The notes: a model not told the origin generated them from the sequence alone. DNA of 64,000 nt from Apricaphanius iberus (GCA_028564705.1 JAPXFQ010000483.1:3348001-3412000); one strand, 5' to 3'; numbered from the stretch's first letter, positions 13,264 to 24,246 are shown. A program made the numbers and translations.

Positions 13264-13682
13264 ACAGAATTCCAGTACCTGAACCTTCCATATTCATTGG
13301 GGATCCATTGAAATGCAGTGACTGGAAACTGTCATTTCAAACTCTGATTGACCAAAAGAATATTCAAAATAAAGAAAAGGTATACTACCTTCGTAAATAT
13401 GTAAGCTATTTCCTGCTTGTAACCGAGTCTGCCTATGCTTCAGTGTGGGAGATCTTGGAGGAGAGCTATGGAAACCCATTTGCAAAAGCATACAGAGACA
13501 AACTTCAAGCATGGCCCAAGATTGGAGTTAGAGACAGTACCGACCTAAGAGAGTTTACTGATTTTCTACGAAGCTGTAAAGCTGCCATGGTTCACTTTAA
13601 AGCACTGGAGATCCTGAATGACTGCAATGGAAACAGAAAAATTATTGGAAAGTTACCTGACTGGCTAACAAGATGGAAATGA
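13264..13682 (+). pseudogene. BEL/Pao gag core (DUF1759-like)
   Basis: The segment contains the 'FIGDPLKCSDWKLSFQTLID' pattern and the 'LRKYV.....AYASVWEILEESYGNPF' block, typical of the DUF1759 region in BEL/Pao polyproteins. It ends at a stop at 13682 in this copy. The upstream part (13003-13263) is frameshifted. Confidence 0.75.
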
Positions 13683-13787
13683 AAAGTAATGGAAATGGAG
13701 GAGGAGAGTGGCCAATTCCCTTCCTTCAGTCAGTTTGTGAAATTTATGACAAGATAATCCAAAATTGCCTGTAATCCAGTTACGTCA

Positions 13788-14204
13788 TTGCAATCATTAA
13801 AGCTAAGTGAAAGGCCCCAGCAAAAGAAAGTTAAACCCAAAGCACTGATCACAAGTTCTAATGAAGAAATTGTCAAAACATGTATTTTCTGTAAGAAAAT
13901 TGGACATACTTCGCACATATGCAAAACGTTTATGGAGAAAGAAGTCTCAGACAGAGTTAAGTTTGTCAGAGCTGAAAAAATATGTTTTGGTTCTCTCAGC
14001 TCAGGTCATCTCTCAATGAGCTGCAACATTAGGAGTGTTTGTAATACATGCAATAAGCGTCATCCTACCTGTTTGCAGGAAGAGAGACACAAAGGAGAAC
14101 AAAAGGCAACTCAATTTGGTCAAGAAAAGAACAAAGTAAGACCAAAAATAATACAAACTATAGACACCGTTACAGCTTCTACCTTTAAGGTTAATCAAAA
14201 TTAA
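13788..14204 (+). pseudogene. BEL/Pao zinc-knuckle region
   Basis: A CX2CX4HX4C knuckle is intact in 'CIFCKKIGHTSHIC'. A second one follows, 'CFGSLSSGHLSMSC', in which the expected second Cys is Ser, so metal binding there is lost. A further Cys-rich pair, 'CNTCNKRHPTC', closes the module. Such knuckles bind the element's RNA. Confidence 0.75.
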
Positions 14205-14640
14205 GCTATTTTTTTAAAAAGCTGCAATAATTGCTCTCTAACTTTCGTCTGCTTCTCATCCAGCTCAAGAAGGGCTTGTCTATGCATTACTGGATACTCA
14301 AAGTGACACAACCTGTCTGCTAAGTGATGTAGCTGATTGATTGATTTAGCTTTGGAAGCAGAGAAGGAACAAGTAAAGTCGAAACTCTCCACAATGACAT
14401 CAACAACCACTACAGTAAGTAAGTACAAAGTAAAGAACTTAAGAGTTCTCACTTAAGAGTTTGCTTTTACTCAAGCAAAAGAATCAGTTTATCCCTAGGT
14501 TACACGTGATTTTATTCCCACCAACAAAACTCATATAACAACTGACAAAACTACAAAAGCATGGTCCCACCTAGAACACCTGCAAGAAGACATGGCTCCC
14601 CTATAGGACTGTGAGGTAGGCTTGCTCACAAACCCTTTTA
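14205..14640 (+). pseudogene. BEL/Pao aspartic protease remnant (DUF1758-like)
   Basis: A frame near 14282 has 'ALLDTQSDTT', the Pao-type active-site Asp-Thr context, followed by sequence with the pattern of the family's protease ('STMTS', 'THLEHL'-like and 'MAPL'). Frame breaks are common. The activity would cut the polyprotein. Confidence 0.6.
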
Positions 14641-14649
14641 CCAAGGGTA

Positions 14650-15800
14650 ATTGTGTCTGGTCAAGAACATGAGGCTTTTGCACAACGCAAAGAGCTTGGT
14701 TGGAGCATTGTTAATCATGGGAATCCCTGTGTAGAATATGGAGATCCAATCGGAATAAGCCATTGCATAGTGCTACGCCAAGTGAAACCAAAGGTTGACT
14801 CTTCTCTCAATCTTAAAACAGAAGTTCATTATGATAACAGATCAAAGGTTAAAGAAATTACACCTTTGGACATCATTAAGGTCCTAGAAATGGATTTCTC
14901 TGAAAAAAAAATCGGAGACAAGGACAGTGTGTCTCAAGATAACCTCAAATTCTTGTCCAAACTGAGAGAGAATATAAGACAAAAAGATTATGGTAATTTT
15001 GAAATGCTGTTGCCATTCAATGAGGAAAGACCAAAATTGCCAAACAATAAATTGTGTGCAATACATCACTTACATTGTCTAGAAAAGAAATTAAAACATG
15101 ATTAAACATATTACAAAGACTATGTTAACTTCATGACTGACATAATTTCTCGTGGGGATGCAGAGAAAGTTCCTGAGGAAGAAATTGAAAAGAGTCTAGT
15201 GTGGTATATTCCAAATCATGGAGTTTATCACCCATAAAAAACCAGGTAAAATATGGGTAGTTTTTGACTGCTCAGCCAAGTTTTATGAAACATCTCTCAA
15301 TTATCATCTTCTGACTGGACCTGACTTGACAAATGCACTGGTGGGTGTCCTGTGCAGATTTAGAAAGGGCTAACTTGCAGTACTGGTTGACATTGAAAAA
15401 ATGTTTAACCAGTTTCATGTGAAGATTGAAGATCAAGATTATCTGCGCTTCTTATGGTGAGAGAATGGGGATTTTGAGACCATGCCATCAATCTAGAGAA
15501 TGAAAGTCCCGATATTTGGAGCAGCTTTGTCCCCTGGCTGTGCTAACTTTGGCCTGAAACACATGGCAAGTCTAGGTCAAGGGCAGTACTGTGAAGATAC
15601 TGTATACTTCATTCAAAACAATTTCTATGTAGATGATGGGCTTGATGCTGCAGAAAAAGAAGCCATTCAGCTCGTCAAGGAATCAAGAGAGCTTTGTAGC
15701 GCAGGCAAATTGAGACACCATAAACTTGTTTCAAACAATGAGAATGTGATGGCATCCATCCTAGAAAGAGAAAGTGCCACCAGGGATTCATAGCACCCTT
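14650..15800 (+). pseudogene. BEL/Pao reverse transcriptase
   Basis: ORF 14653-15105 covers the region before the fingers ('LGWSIVNHGNPCVEYGDPIGI'). After frame breaks, a frame gives 'VVFDCSAKF'-like, '[18 protein letters not shown]' and 'FGAALSPGCANFGLKH'. The catalytic box YVDD lies in 'NNFYVDDGLD' (ORF 15500-15793). The YVDD acids are kept, but at least three stops or shifts interrupt the domain. Confidence 0.82.
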
Positions 15801-16480
15801 TGTGCTCTCTGGAAAGCAGATTCTGCAGCAAATGTACAAAGACAAAATCGGCTGGGATGATGAGCTTCCAGAAAGTTTAGGACCTCAATGGTAGTCCTGA
15901 ATTAGAGACCTACCCAATCTATCTCAGATGGAAGTTAGAAGATGCTACTTACCTTCAAACTTTGGCAACACCAAGAGGTATGAACTTCAGCACTGCTGAG
16001 ATGTAGGTACTTCAGGATATGGTGCATGTTCTTACCTGTGAGCTGTAGACAAATCCAATAAAATACATTGCACTTTAGTAATGGGAAAGTTGAGAGTTTC
16101 ACCAAGTAAAGTTACAACAATGCTGAGGCTGGAACTCTCAGCAGCAGTAGTTGCAGTTCGAGTTATTAACATGCTTCGAAAGGAACTGGAAATTCAAGAT
16201 CTGAAGGAATACTTCTGAACGGACTCCACAATTTGTATTGGTTAAACAATGATGCAGGAAGATTTCAAGCATGGTGCTAATTGGATTCAAATAATCAAGT
16301 CCAGCACAAAATTGGAACATTGGGCCTATGTTCCATCTGAAGACAATCCGGTAGATCATGCCTCTTGAGGATTGACTGCAGAACAACTTAAGAAATCCAA
16401 GTTGTTCTTGGGACCAAAGTTTCTCTGGCAAAGAGAATTACATTTACAAGAATTCAAGGAAGGAGAAGTAAAAGAAGATG
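15801..16480 (+). pseudogene. BEL/Pao RNase H-like region
   Basis: Broken frames include 'HCTLVMGKLRVSPSKVTTMLRLELSAA'-type sequence (about 16065-16140), 'VINMLRKELEIQDLKEYF' and 'TDSTICIG'. This is the RNase H-like region that follows the Pao reverse transcriptase. It ends in 'LTAEQLKKSKLFLGPKFLW', the usual link towards the integrase. Confidence 0.65.
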
Positions 16481-16509
16481 ACCCTGAGCTCTGCAAGGCT
16501 CTAATATTT

Positions 16510-16800
16510 GGCACTAATGCTGCATTCAGACCGCAGGCTTTGTCAGCGTCAGCAACGTCAAGATCACATGTTAAGTCTATGGTGGAGGCCGTTGGAGGAG
16601 CGTCGCAGCCTCTGCGGAGCTTTGTGAGCTTTGGCTTAGTCAACTTTTCAACCTTTACCTCCATTTCAAGCTTCAAAGCTCATAACGCTAGCAACGCAGA
16701 AGTTCAGCTAGTTGAACTTTTGACGGTCCTAAAGCTGTTGACGCAGCACGCCAACCAATCAGAGCGACTCCCAGCATTAGGCAAAGGAGAGCAGGTCGCT
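16510..16800. repeat. GC-richer insertion inside BEL/Pao
   Basis: This stretch interrupts the Pao reading. The family's sequence stops after 'ELCKALIFG' and resumes near 16803 with 'LLDHLEKLSDWSRV'. It is more CpG-rich than its surroundings and partly self-complementary ('gagctttgtgagctt' against 'aagcttcaaagctc'). It may be a foldback MITE. I could not find a clear target duplication. Confidence 0.35.
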
Positions 16801-16802
16801 AC

Positions 16803-17378
16803 TAGATCATCTTGAAAAATTATCTGACTGGTCAAGAGTAGTAAAAGCTATTGCCAGATTAAAACGACATGTTAAAGAACACAAAGGGGTGAAAGAAAGA
16901 ACCAGTGAGAGCACAAGTTTGGAGGAAAGAAAAAATGCAGAAATTGCCACCATTAAACTAGTTCAAAAGGAAGCATTCCCAGATTAAATAAAAAGCATGA
17001 AAGTAAGGGAAGTTGTGGCTAAAACCAAGTACAGTAAGTTGAAAAAGTTAAGTCCACTTTTAGATGAAGATGGAGTCTTAAGAGTGGGAGGACGCTTAAG
17101 TCAAGCAGCTTTACTTCCACACATAAAGCATCCAGCCGTACTTCCAAAGAATAGCCATGTATCAGCTCTGCTCGTCAAGCACTTTCATGAAACAGTTCAT
17201 CATCATAGACGTGGAATGACCTTAAGTGAACTATGAGTGAGTGGATGGTGGATCCTGGGAAGTAGCAGCATACGATCATCGCACATCATCAAATGTGTTA
17301 AATGTCGAAACTACAGAAGATGTACTGAAGAACAAAAGATGGGTGACTTACCTCAAGAAAGAATGGAAATGGTTCCAT
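16803..17378 (+). pseudogene. BEL/Pao integrase, zinc-binding N-terminal part
   Basis: ORF 16997-17236 encodes 'DEDGVLRVGGRLSQAAL', then 'HFHETVHHHRRGMTL' with the His residues of the HHCC zinc site. After one stop, the next frame gives the matching 'CVKCRNYRR' Cys pair. The reading stops at 17378 where a LINE tail has inserted. Confidence 0.8.
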
Positions 17379-18238
17379 ATGTCCCGAACAGAGCACTTCG
17401 TTCTTTGTTCGAATGCAGGTCTACTGGTAGTTCCTAGGATTTCTAAAAGTAGAATGGGAGGCAGATCTTTAAGTTATCAGGCTCCTCTCCTGTGGAACCA
17501 GCTCCCAGTTTTAGTCCATGAGGCAGATACTCTGTCTGTTTTTAAGAGTAGGCTTAAAACCTTCCTTTTTGATAAAGCTTTAGTTAGAGGCTTAGGTTAT
17601 CCTGAGATATCTCTGTAGTTATGCTGCTATAGGCTGTTAGACTGTTGGAGGACAGACTGACCAATTTTCTTCTCTCTTCTACTTTTTTCTTCTACCACTA
17701 TCCAGATATATTTTTTCTGCTCTTATTGTGATTGTTAACTCAGTTTTTTCTCAGTATTTTTCTCCCCATAAAAGCTCCTCATGGTCTGGTGTCCTGCTCA
17801 ACTATAATGTCCCCTGCTGGATGGTGAGCATCGGTCCAGATGATGCTCAAAGTCACTGAGCCTCCTCCACGCTGTCTCTTCTCTGTCTTCTCAGACCCCC
17901 AGATGGTCGTGGCAGATGACCGCGTGTACTGAGGCCAGGTTCTGTTTCTACCGGAGGTTTCTTCCTGTTAAAGGGGAGGTTTTCCTCTCCACTGTCGCTA
18001 CATGCTTGCTCAGTATGAGGGATTGCTGAGGAATTGCTGTGGTTGGAGTCTGCATGATCCGGGCACAACCTCACGTTGATGACTCATGGCAATCTGCTGG
18101 AATTCCTTACATAGAAAACTTTTAACTGATTGGAATGTTTCTATAATTGTATTGAAATGAAATTTTCTTGTAAAGTGCCTTGAGATGACATTTGTTGTGA
18201 ATTGGCGCTATATAAATAAAAGTGAATTGAATTGGGGA
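17379..18238 (+). mobile_element. L2-type LINE 3' fragment inserted in BEL/Pao
   Basis: It begins with the C-terminal coding end of the LINE ORF2 ('VPRISKSRMGGRS', 'YQAPLLWNQLPVL') and runs through the whole 3' UTR. It ends 'gctatataaataaaagtgaattgaattgg'. The same sequence, on either strand, is found at 29877-30920, 32914-33470, 43076-43562 and 57622-58232. It splits the integrase reading frame of the host element, so it inserted later. Confidence 0.82.
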
Positions 18239-18344
18239 AAAAAACCGACTCCTTCATTTACCTACACCAGCATAGACTGCTTTGGACCTACCTATGTAAA
18301 GGAGGGAAGAAAAGAGGATAAAAGATACAGACTTCTACTTACCT
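18239..18344 (+). pseudogene. BEL/Pao integrase catalytic core, first piece
   Basis: The frame reads 'PSFTYTSIDCFGPTYVKEGR' and 'LLLTCL'. The Asp in 'SIDCFGP' corresponds to the first catalytic acid of the retroviral-type integrase core. It is cut by the next insertion. Confidence 0.78.
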
Positions 18345-18612
18345 GTCTGGACACAATCTTCTGTGGTTCTCTAATTCATAAATTAAACATTGTATTGTAA
18401 TAACTCTTCTTGTAAAGTGCCTTGAGATGACATCTGTTTTGAAATGGTGCTATATAAATAAACTGAATTGAATTGATTGGTCCGTTTCAGTAACAACCAG
18501 AGATCGCATCACCAGAACGGGGCTCTATAGTCGCTGTAATCAGTAGTTAATGCAGCGTTTGGGATGACATCTGTTGTGAAACGGCGCTATATAAATAAAC
18601 TGAATTGAATTG
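18345..18612 (+). mobile_element. LINE 3' tail insertions in BEL/Pao
   Basis: Two copies of the LINE terminal signature ('gagatgacatctgtt...gctatataaataaactgaattgaattg') end at about 18476 and 18612, with about 75 bp of other sequence between them. The integrase coding resumes just after 18612 with 'SRAIHTEMPDDMT'. I infer one or two short 5'-truncated LINE insertions. Confidence 0.68.
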
Positions 18613-18662
18613 TCTACATTCAAGAGCCATACACACAGAAATGCCTGATGACATGACCAGTG

Positions 18663-18922
18663 TGTCAGGGTGTATGGATGTGTGTGCGTGTGTTTGTGTC
18701 CTCTCACCTGTTTCTCCGCAGAGGGCGCGGCTTGTTGTCGTCTCCCAGCTGATCGCGGTTAGGGCAACCAAGGAGCGGCAGTTAAAAGGGGAGCGCTTAC
18801 CTGGACCAGAAGCCAGATCGTTCGCTTTGTTTGATTGGTAACAAGCCTCGTTCTAGCCCTAGAAACTCTGTGTTTCCACAGTTTTGACTCTCACCCTGCG
18901 TCCTAAGAAACAAATCCTGACA
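18663..18922. mobile_element. Solo LTR with 5-bp target duplication CAGTG
   Basis: The element starts 'tgtcagg' and ends 'cctgaca', a 7-bp terminal inverted repeat of LTR type. It is flanked on both sides by CAGTG (18658-18662 and 18923-18927). It lies between two pieces of the Pao integrase whose coding is continuous apart from one copy of the 5-bp duplication, which confirms the boundaries. It is 260 bp long with no internal genes, so it is a solo LTR left by recombination. Confidence 0.9.
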
Positions 18923-19043
18923 CAGTGATGCATTCATCAATGCATTAAGAGCATTCATTGCCATAAGAGAAAATGTTTGTATACTCCGAAGTCATCAACG
19001 AACCAATTTCATCGTTGCAAGAAGAGAGTTTGCAGATCTCATC
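18923..19043 (+). pseudogene. BEL/Pao integrase catalytic core, second piece
   Basis: The frame reads 'DAFINALRAFIAIRENVCILRS' then 'HQRTNF'. In working relatives this last motif begins with the second catalytic Asp. Here it is His, so the active site is destroyed. The piece ends where a SINE is inserted. Confidence 0.75.
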
Positions 19044-19057
19044 AGTCCATAAATGGT

Positions 19058-19402
19058 CCATTCATTTTCTTAACCGCTTAATCCTTAATGGGGGGCTGGT
19101 GCCTATCTCCAGCTGTCAGCGGGCGGGGTACACCCTGGACAGGTCACCAGTCCATCACAGGGTCACATAGAGACAGACAGGACAAACAACCACACACACC
19201 TAAGGACAAATTGGAGAGATCAATTAACCTGACAGTCATGTTTTTGGACTGTGGGAGGAAGCCGGAGTACCCAGAGGGAACCCATGTATGCACGGGGAGA
19301 ATATGCAAACTCCATGCAGAAAGACCCTGGGCCGGGATACGAACCCACAACCTTCTTGCTGCAAGGCAACAGTGCTAATCACTGCCCACCATGCAGCCCA
19401 CT
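19058..19402 (-). mobile_element. tRNA-derived SINE-like element, antisense
   Basis: On the minus strand it starts near 19402 with 'gggcagtgattagcact' (A-box-like), then 'ggttcgtatcc' (B-box-like, about 19335). This is the split pol III promoter of tRNA-derived SINEs. Its 3' end is near 19058. It is flanked by a 14-bp target duplication with one mismatch, 'agtccataaatggt' (19044-19057) and 'agtccataagtggt' (19403-19416). It sits in the Pao integrase. Confidence 0.8.
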
Positions 19403-19449
19403 AGTCCATAAGTGGTAGTACTCTTTTTTTTCTTTTCAATACATAAGTG

Positions 19450-20399
19450 ATAAGTGTTTGGAAATCCCACATTAATTTTGGTGTGATTTGGTGGGAGTGT
19501 AACTATTGTTACCTAATTTTATGTAATATTTTGATTTGTGAGAAACCGGGTTTGAAAAGTAAGGTTGCTTTAAATTTTCTATATACTGACTTTTATTTTG
19601 AAAACCTATGTTGAGTTGCTAAGCCAGCCACACCTTAATTGTAGATGCAAACCAGCTGCGTTGACAATACAGAGCATGGATGAAGTCGATGAAAGAGGAA
19701 AACAGATTCCCTTTATAAGCATACAGCCAACGAGGTATTTATTTCTTCATTTTGTTTTAGATTATTGTATTTAATTGTTCTAACAGTAAAATAATTTGTA
19801 TTCAGTTTCACGGTTTGGACAAGGTCTTGGCTTTGGAAGGTCTGAGAACAAGACTGAGGACGAAAGACTTTCAATAAACCGGTAAATGAAATCACTTACG
19901 TCTGTTTTGCTTGGAGGGAGTCAGACTCCTGCATTCAATTAATAGGGGAGATAAGAGACTGATTAACATGGAGAACTTTTCATTTCATTCTTGGCGATTT
20001 AGTATTTGAAGGTAGGCTATTTGTGGCAACTAAAGGTACCTGTTGTTAGCGGTTAGCACATATAGCTTGTCCAAATAGATTAATGGATTTAAAGTGACAG
20101 TGTGTAGTTTCTCAACGGTAAGGGGTAGTACATACCTAAATTATTGCAAGCAAGCGGTATTTGTAAATTTTACCATTAATCTCTGGAAATATCTATCAAA
20201 ATATTGTTTAAAATAAATACAATTATGCCCAATCATTGAAAAATTATGTATGCTTCATAACATACAAAAATATCTAAAAATAGGGTCTAAAATAGATGAA
20301 ATCCCTTTTCTGCTCGTCCTCATCAGAGGTTTAAATAAAGAGCTCTATGGACAGACTTAAAAAACGTTCTCCTACCTTGACCGACTGACCCGATCATAG
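19450..20399. other. Intergenic, no gene recognised
   Basis: AT-rich sequence. The far 3' end of the BEL/Pao element may extend into it, but I see no coding trace or LTR. Confidence 0.35.
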
Positions 20400-20711
20400 A
20401 TGCGCCCAACCCAGGTCGCTGTCACCAGGAGAGGCCTCATGGTGATTGGGTTCCTACTGATTGGATTGGGAGGCTGCTTGTTCTACCAAAAAATGAAGGC
20501 AATTCTGGAAGTGATTGGGAAGCTGAAGGAGCTTTCCAACAGGCTGGGTCGGGCTGCTGGGACTCAAAATTACTCGCTGGGCGAGCTGGGACACAGGCTG
20601 GAGGCTGTAAAAGGTGATCTGGCCGGTATTTCAGGACTCATACCCAAAGTGCCATCTAATTTGGAGAGACTTTTAGTTTGGTTGGTGAAGATGGAAATTA
20701 AATTAAATTAA
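20400..20711 (+). CDS. Unidentified small membrane-protein ORF
   Basis: A 103-codon ORF opens with ATG and ends with TAA. Residues about 12-28 ('LMVIGFLLIGLGGCLFY') form a convincing transmembrane segment after a short basic N-terminus. The rest looks like amphipathic helix ('MKAILEVIGKLKELSNRLG', later 'GELGHRLEAVKGDLAGI'). The start context is weak (T at -3), and an AG just upstream ('catag|atg') could be a splice acceptor. I do not recognise the family. It may be a small gene, a last exon or a transposon accessory ORF. Confidence 0.3.
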   Translation: MRPTQVAVTRRGLMVIGFLLIGLGGCLFYQKMKAILEVIGKLKELSNRLGRAAGTQNYSLGELGHRLEAVKGDLAGISGLIPKVPSNLERLLVWLVKMEIKLN

Positions 20712-22025
20712 ACTGATTTAATCTCAATTTAGTCAGATTGGAATAATATGGAGACCACTGAGAAACTCAAAGAACAGAGAGAAATTGCTCTTCCTGCCAC
20801 CCATAGCAATTATTATTTTGACTGTATAGTGACCTTCAACTGGTCCACAAAAAAATCCCTGTGAGAAGAATGTAAACAAACTCTCCTTAACTTCCTCCCT
20901 ACCCATGTGAATAACACTCCACTGATGCACACACAGACGAACACACCACCTGCATCACCGTCCTGGCTGCTTTCTTTGAGCTCCCTCCCAGCTCAGCTAC
21001 CAATTCTGGTTTAGCGCACTCTTTGCTGCGCTTCTCCTTTTGTGAAGCGAGAATAACAAAACAGTAGGCTATTATAAAGTGCTACTGAACAAGTCTCATC
21101 TAAATTAAAAATACAACATTTAAGATTAGAATATTACATCAGGCTAATAAAAAAACATTACTAAGAGTCTCCTTCACGGAAAAATATGAAAAACTTTTTT
21201 TTTTCAATACATTCAGTCCCTCTGACTTTTATAAGCATGCTGCATGTGAACATTTTCTCCAAACTTAATTTCCTGCATCAGTTAAAGAAAGAAAATAGAC
21301 CATGTGAGAGTCTAAAAAAGCTAGTCCTTTGAACATCATTTAGCTAGGTACCACCCACAGGAAGACTACATTGCTTTGGCCAGGGAGCAGAGCTGCAGGT
21401 AGGAGAAGCTAACAACCAGCAAATTTGCAACACAGCAGAACACATTCGGTATTTGTGGAGATAACACATCAATGAGATATTTTTTTACCCACAGAAGAGG
21501 AGCTGAAGAAGAAATTGTTAGAATTTGTTTTTGGAACAGCACTGGGAAACTTCAGACTTCGATTAGTGATTTTTTTCAGTCACTTTGAGCACAGTTCGTT
21601 CTTAGCCACGGACTTTATAGTACTTGCTTTGCCTTGAAGCTGTATTTAAAACAAGGATCACAAAAGGTGAAATACCAGCTCCCAGGCTACAGTAAGTAAA
21701 AAATAAATTGTTCCCCCACTGTTTCATGTTTTTAAGTATTGTGTTAAAACAAACTATGACAATTAAATGTACTACCTTGCTAGTAACATGCTAATATCTG
21801 TGACCACCTCCACCCAGAGATGCAGCTTATTTAACTATCCTCAAATCAAACCAAAGCTTCAAACCATGAAATTGAATATCAGCAGCTAAGTCTTCGCCGT
21901 GAGCCTACTCGCTTGTCAGCGTGCGGGCAGGAATTCTGATCTGAACAGACCATGACCTCAGATCAGATGTGATGACTCTCTGAACTTAACCATATTACTA
22001 TGGGGATAAAAATAAACAAATAAGA
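20712..22025. other. Intergenic, no gene recognised
   Basis: AT-rich sequence without a recognisable repeat or gene. Confidence 0.35.
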
Positions 22026-22331
22026 CCAGTAGTGAAGGGGGAAGAGCACAGCACAGAGTCATCTCGGTGCTCTTGCCCTCTTTAATTTATCTAATTTTCT
22101 CTGTCCAGAAGCTTTTCTGAAGTATTCTAACACACAAACACGTTGAAACACTTATTTTCTGTTGGTGTTCTTTACGTTTTGGGAACTTCTTAAGTGTTAT
22201 ACTGGTTTTCTGGACTAGGTAAGGTATCGTTAGGTTAGCTTGGGTTTACTGCTAGCAAGGCTACGGCTGCCATCTCTCCTGTCCCTCCGTCTCTCTCTGA
22301 ATCTCCTCCTCTCTCCTGCTCTCTGTGTCAG

Positions 22332-23104
22332 ATGTTTAGTTACTCCTCTGCCTCCTTTTGCGAAGATGGTAGGTGTGATAAATGGAGAGTTTTTATAGCC
22401 TTGGAGGTAAGGGTTTCTGAGCTAGAGGCCCGGCTCCGCGCTGCAGAACAGCCAGGCCCAGCAGTAGCTAGTGCGGAGCCAGTTAAGACCTCCAACAGCT
22501 CCCGTGCAGCCGGAACCTCAGGCGAGCTGGGTGACTGTTCGTAGGAAGCTTAGCACTAGACCCCAGCACGCAGCCAACCTCAAGCCCCTTTCTGTGAACA
22601 ATAGGTTTTCCCAGAAGCCAATTCTTGTAATTGGCAGCTCCATAGTTAGGAACGTGTCTCCAGAGACACGAAAGACCACTGTCAAATGTCTTCCAGGGGC
22701 CAGAGCTGCGGACCCATCTGAAGCTTTTGGCCAAGGACAAACGACGGTATAGCAGGATCGTTATCCATGCTGGTGGTAATGACACCCGGTTACGGCAATC
22801 GGAGGTCACTAAAATTAGCGTAGCTTCGGTGTGTAGGGCTGCCAAAAAGATGTCTGACTCTGTCATTTTTTCTGGTCCCCTGCCTGATCGTACTAGCGAT
22901 GACATGTACAGCCGTATGCTTTCGTTCCACCTTTGGTTGTCAAGGTGGTGTCCAGAAAACGATGTGGGCTACATTGATAACTGGGGGGCCTTCTGGGGAA
23001 AACCTGGACTGTTACGTAGAGACGGCATCCATCCCACCGCGGACGGAGCTTCGCTTCTTTCCAGGAACATTGATAGGGTTATCTCTAGTTCCCCAAAGCC
23101 GTGA
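22332..23104 (+). pseudogene. LINE ORF1 with SGNH-hydrolase domain (broken)
   Basis: It starts 'MFSYSSASFCEDGRCDKW', includes the block I beginning 'LVIGSSIVRNV' (GDS-like GSS), then 'VIHAGGNDTRLRQ' and ends 'GKPGLLRRDGIHPTADG' with the Asp and His of the SGNH triad. Such esterase-like ORF1 proteins occur in CR1/L2 LINEs and are thought to bind nucleic acid or membranes. The three blocks are in different frames (22332-22544, 22471-22752, 22727-23104), so at least two frameshifts disable it. The same ORF appears in copy C. Confidence 0.82.
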
Positions 23105-23159
23105 CAACCCAGAGTCCAGCTCAGGGATCAGGGACTGCCACCCACCCACTACCCTATAG

Positions 23160-23652
23160 AGACAGTTTCCCGTCCACTGCCCAAAACTAATGAATTAAAA
23201 GTTAATGCTACTAGAGCAAAGTATAAAAATCTCATAAAGATAAATACAACTCCGACTGAACAGAAAAATAAATCAATTAAATGTGGTTTACTAAACATAA
23301 GATCTCTCCCCTCAAAAACACTCTTAGTAAATGACTTAATTTGTGAAAATAATATTGATTTGTTTTGTCTTGCAGAGACATGGTTGCAGGAAGAGGACCA
23401 TGTCACAATAAATGAGTCAACTCCCCCTAGCTACTTAAACTTTAGTGTCCCTCGAAGTACTGGTCGAGGAGGTGGTGTAGCCACCATCTTTCATTCAGAT
23501 TTACTAATTAATCTCCAAAAAAATAATAGTTACAGTTCCTTTGAGCATTTAATCTTTAGCCTTCCTCATACACATAACAAAGCAGTTGTTCGTGGTCATC
23601 CACCAGGCCCTTATTCTCAATTTTTAGATCAGATCTCAGTTTTCTATCCGAC
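23160..23652 (+). pseudogene. LINE ORF2 endonuclease, N-terminal part
   Basis: The open frame contains '[11 protein letters not shown]' (Asn of the APE-type site), '[10 protein letters not shown]' (catalytic Glu) and 'RGGGVATIF'. This endonuclease nicks target DNA to start reverse transcription. The frame is cut by a MITE at 23656 after '[10 protein letters not shown]'. Confidence 0.85.
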
Positions 23653-23655
23653 TTA

Positions 23656-24243
23656 GGCTATGTCCACACTAAGCCGGATAAGGTTATACGGGGAGTTAGA
23701 CGCCTAATGTTATCCACTCAACACGAGCATTTACGCCCCGTTTAAGGTCCCATGATTGCGCAATCCAATGCCTACCTATGCATGTACTGGGCATGCGCGG
23801 GGAAAAACAAAAAGAACACAGATTGACGCGTATAATCTATGTCGCTGTCGGCGCCTCCTGGATCGCCTCCTGTGTCGCCTTCTCATCCGCAAGTAGGTTA
23901 GGGTTAACTTTGCAAACGTCTGAATTTGCAAAAGAAGAAGTAGCATAGCGAGACTCGTCTCCATCTTTGCTGTTGTCATTATATGCTGTCGCGTTGTTGT
24001 CGTCATCAATTTAGGACGCAGCATTTGATTGACGTTGCTGCTCTGATTTAGCCGGGGACCGGATAAGTTGCGTCCAGACGTGCTCATTTAGCCGTTGAGA
24101 TAACAGTTAGACGGCTCTCTTACCCGGCTAATACTTATCCGGCCACAGACCACAAACAAAGCCGCCTTAGTGTGGACGATAGGGGGGTGTAGACTAAATA
24201 CTTATACGTTTAAGGCATTATCCGGCTTAGTGTGGACGTGGCC
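23656..24243. mobile_element. PIF/Harbinger-like MITE with TTA duplication
   Basis: The ends 'ggctatgtccacactaagccgg' and, inverted, 'ggccacgtccacactaagccgg' form an inverted repeat of about 26 bp. TTA flanks both ends (23653-23655 and 24244-24246). A 3-bp TWA duplication is the mark of PIF/Harbinger insertion. It lies in the LINE endonuclease reading frame, and copies B and C have no insertion there, which confirms the boundaries. No transposase is encoded. Confidence 0.85.
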
Positions 24244-24246
24244 TTA

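Larger units (their letters stand above)
12230..19450 (+). mobile_element. Decayed BEL/Pao LTR retrotransposon with nested insertions
   Basis: Plus-strand fragments follow the Pao order: gag, zinc knuckle, aspartic protease, reverse transcriptase, RNase H, integrase. All are broken by stops. No LTRs are visible at either side. The integrase part is split by at least four later insertions: LINE tails at 17379-18238 and 18345-18612, a solo LTR at 18663-18922 and a SINE at 19058-19402. A GC-rich segment at about 16510-16800 may be a fifth. The element is old and cannot move. Confidence 0.85.

Noticed and set aside
23776..24087. 103-codon minus-strand ORF with an Arg-rich end
   Set aside because: Lies wholly inside the Harbinger-like MITE and has no transposase motif.
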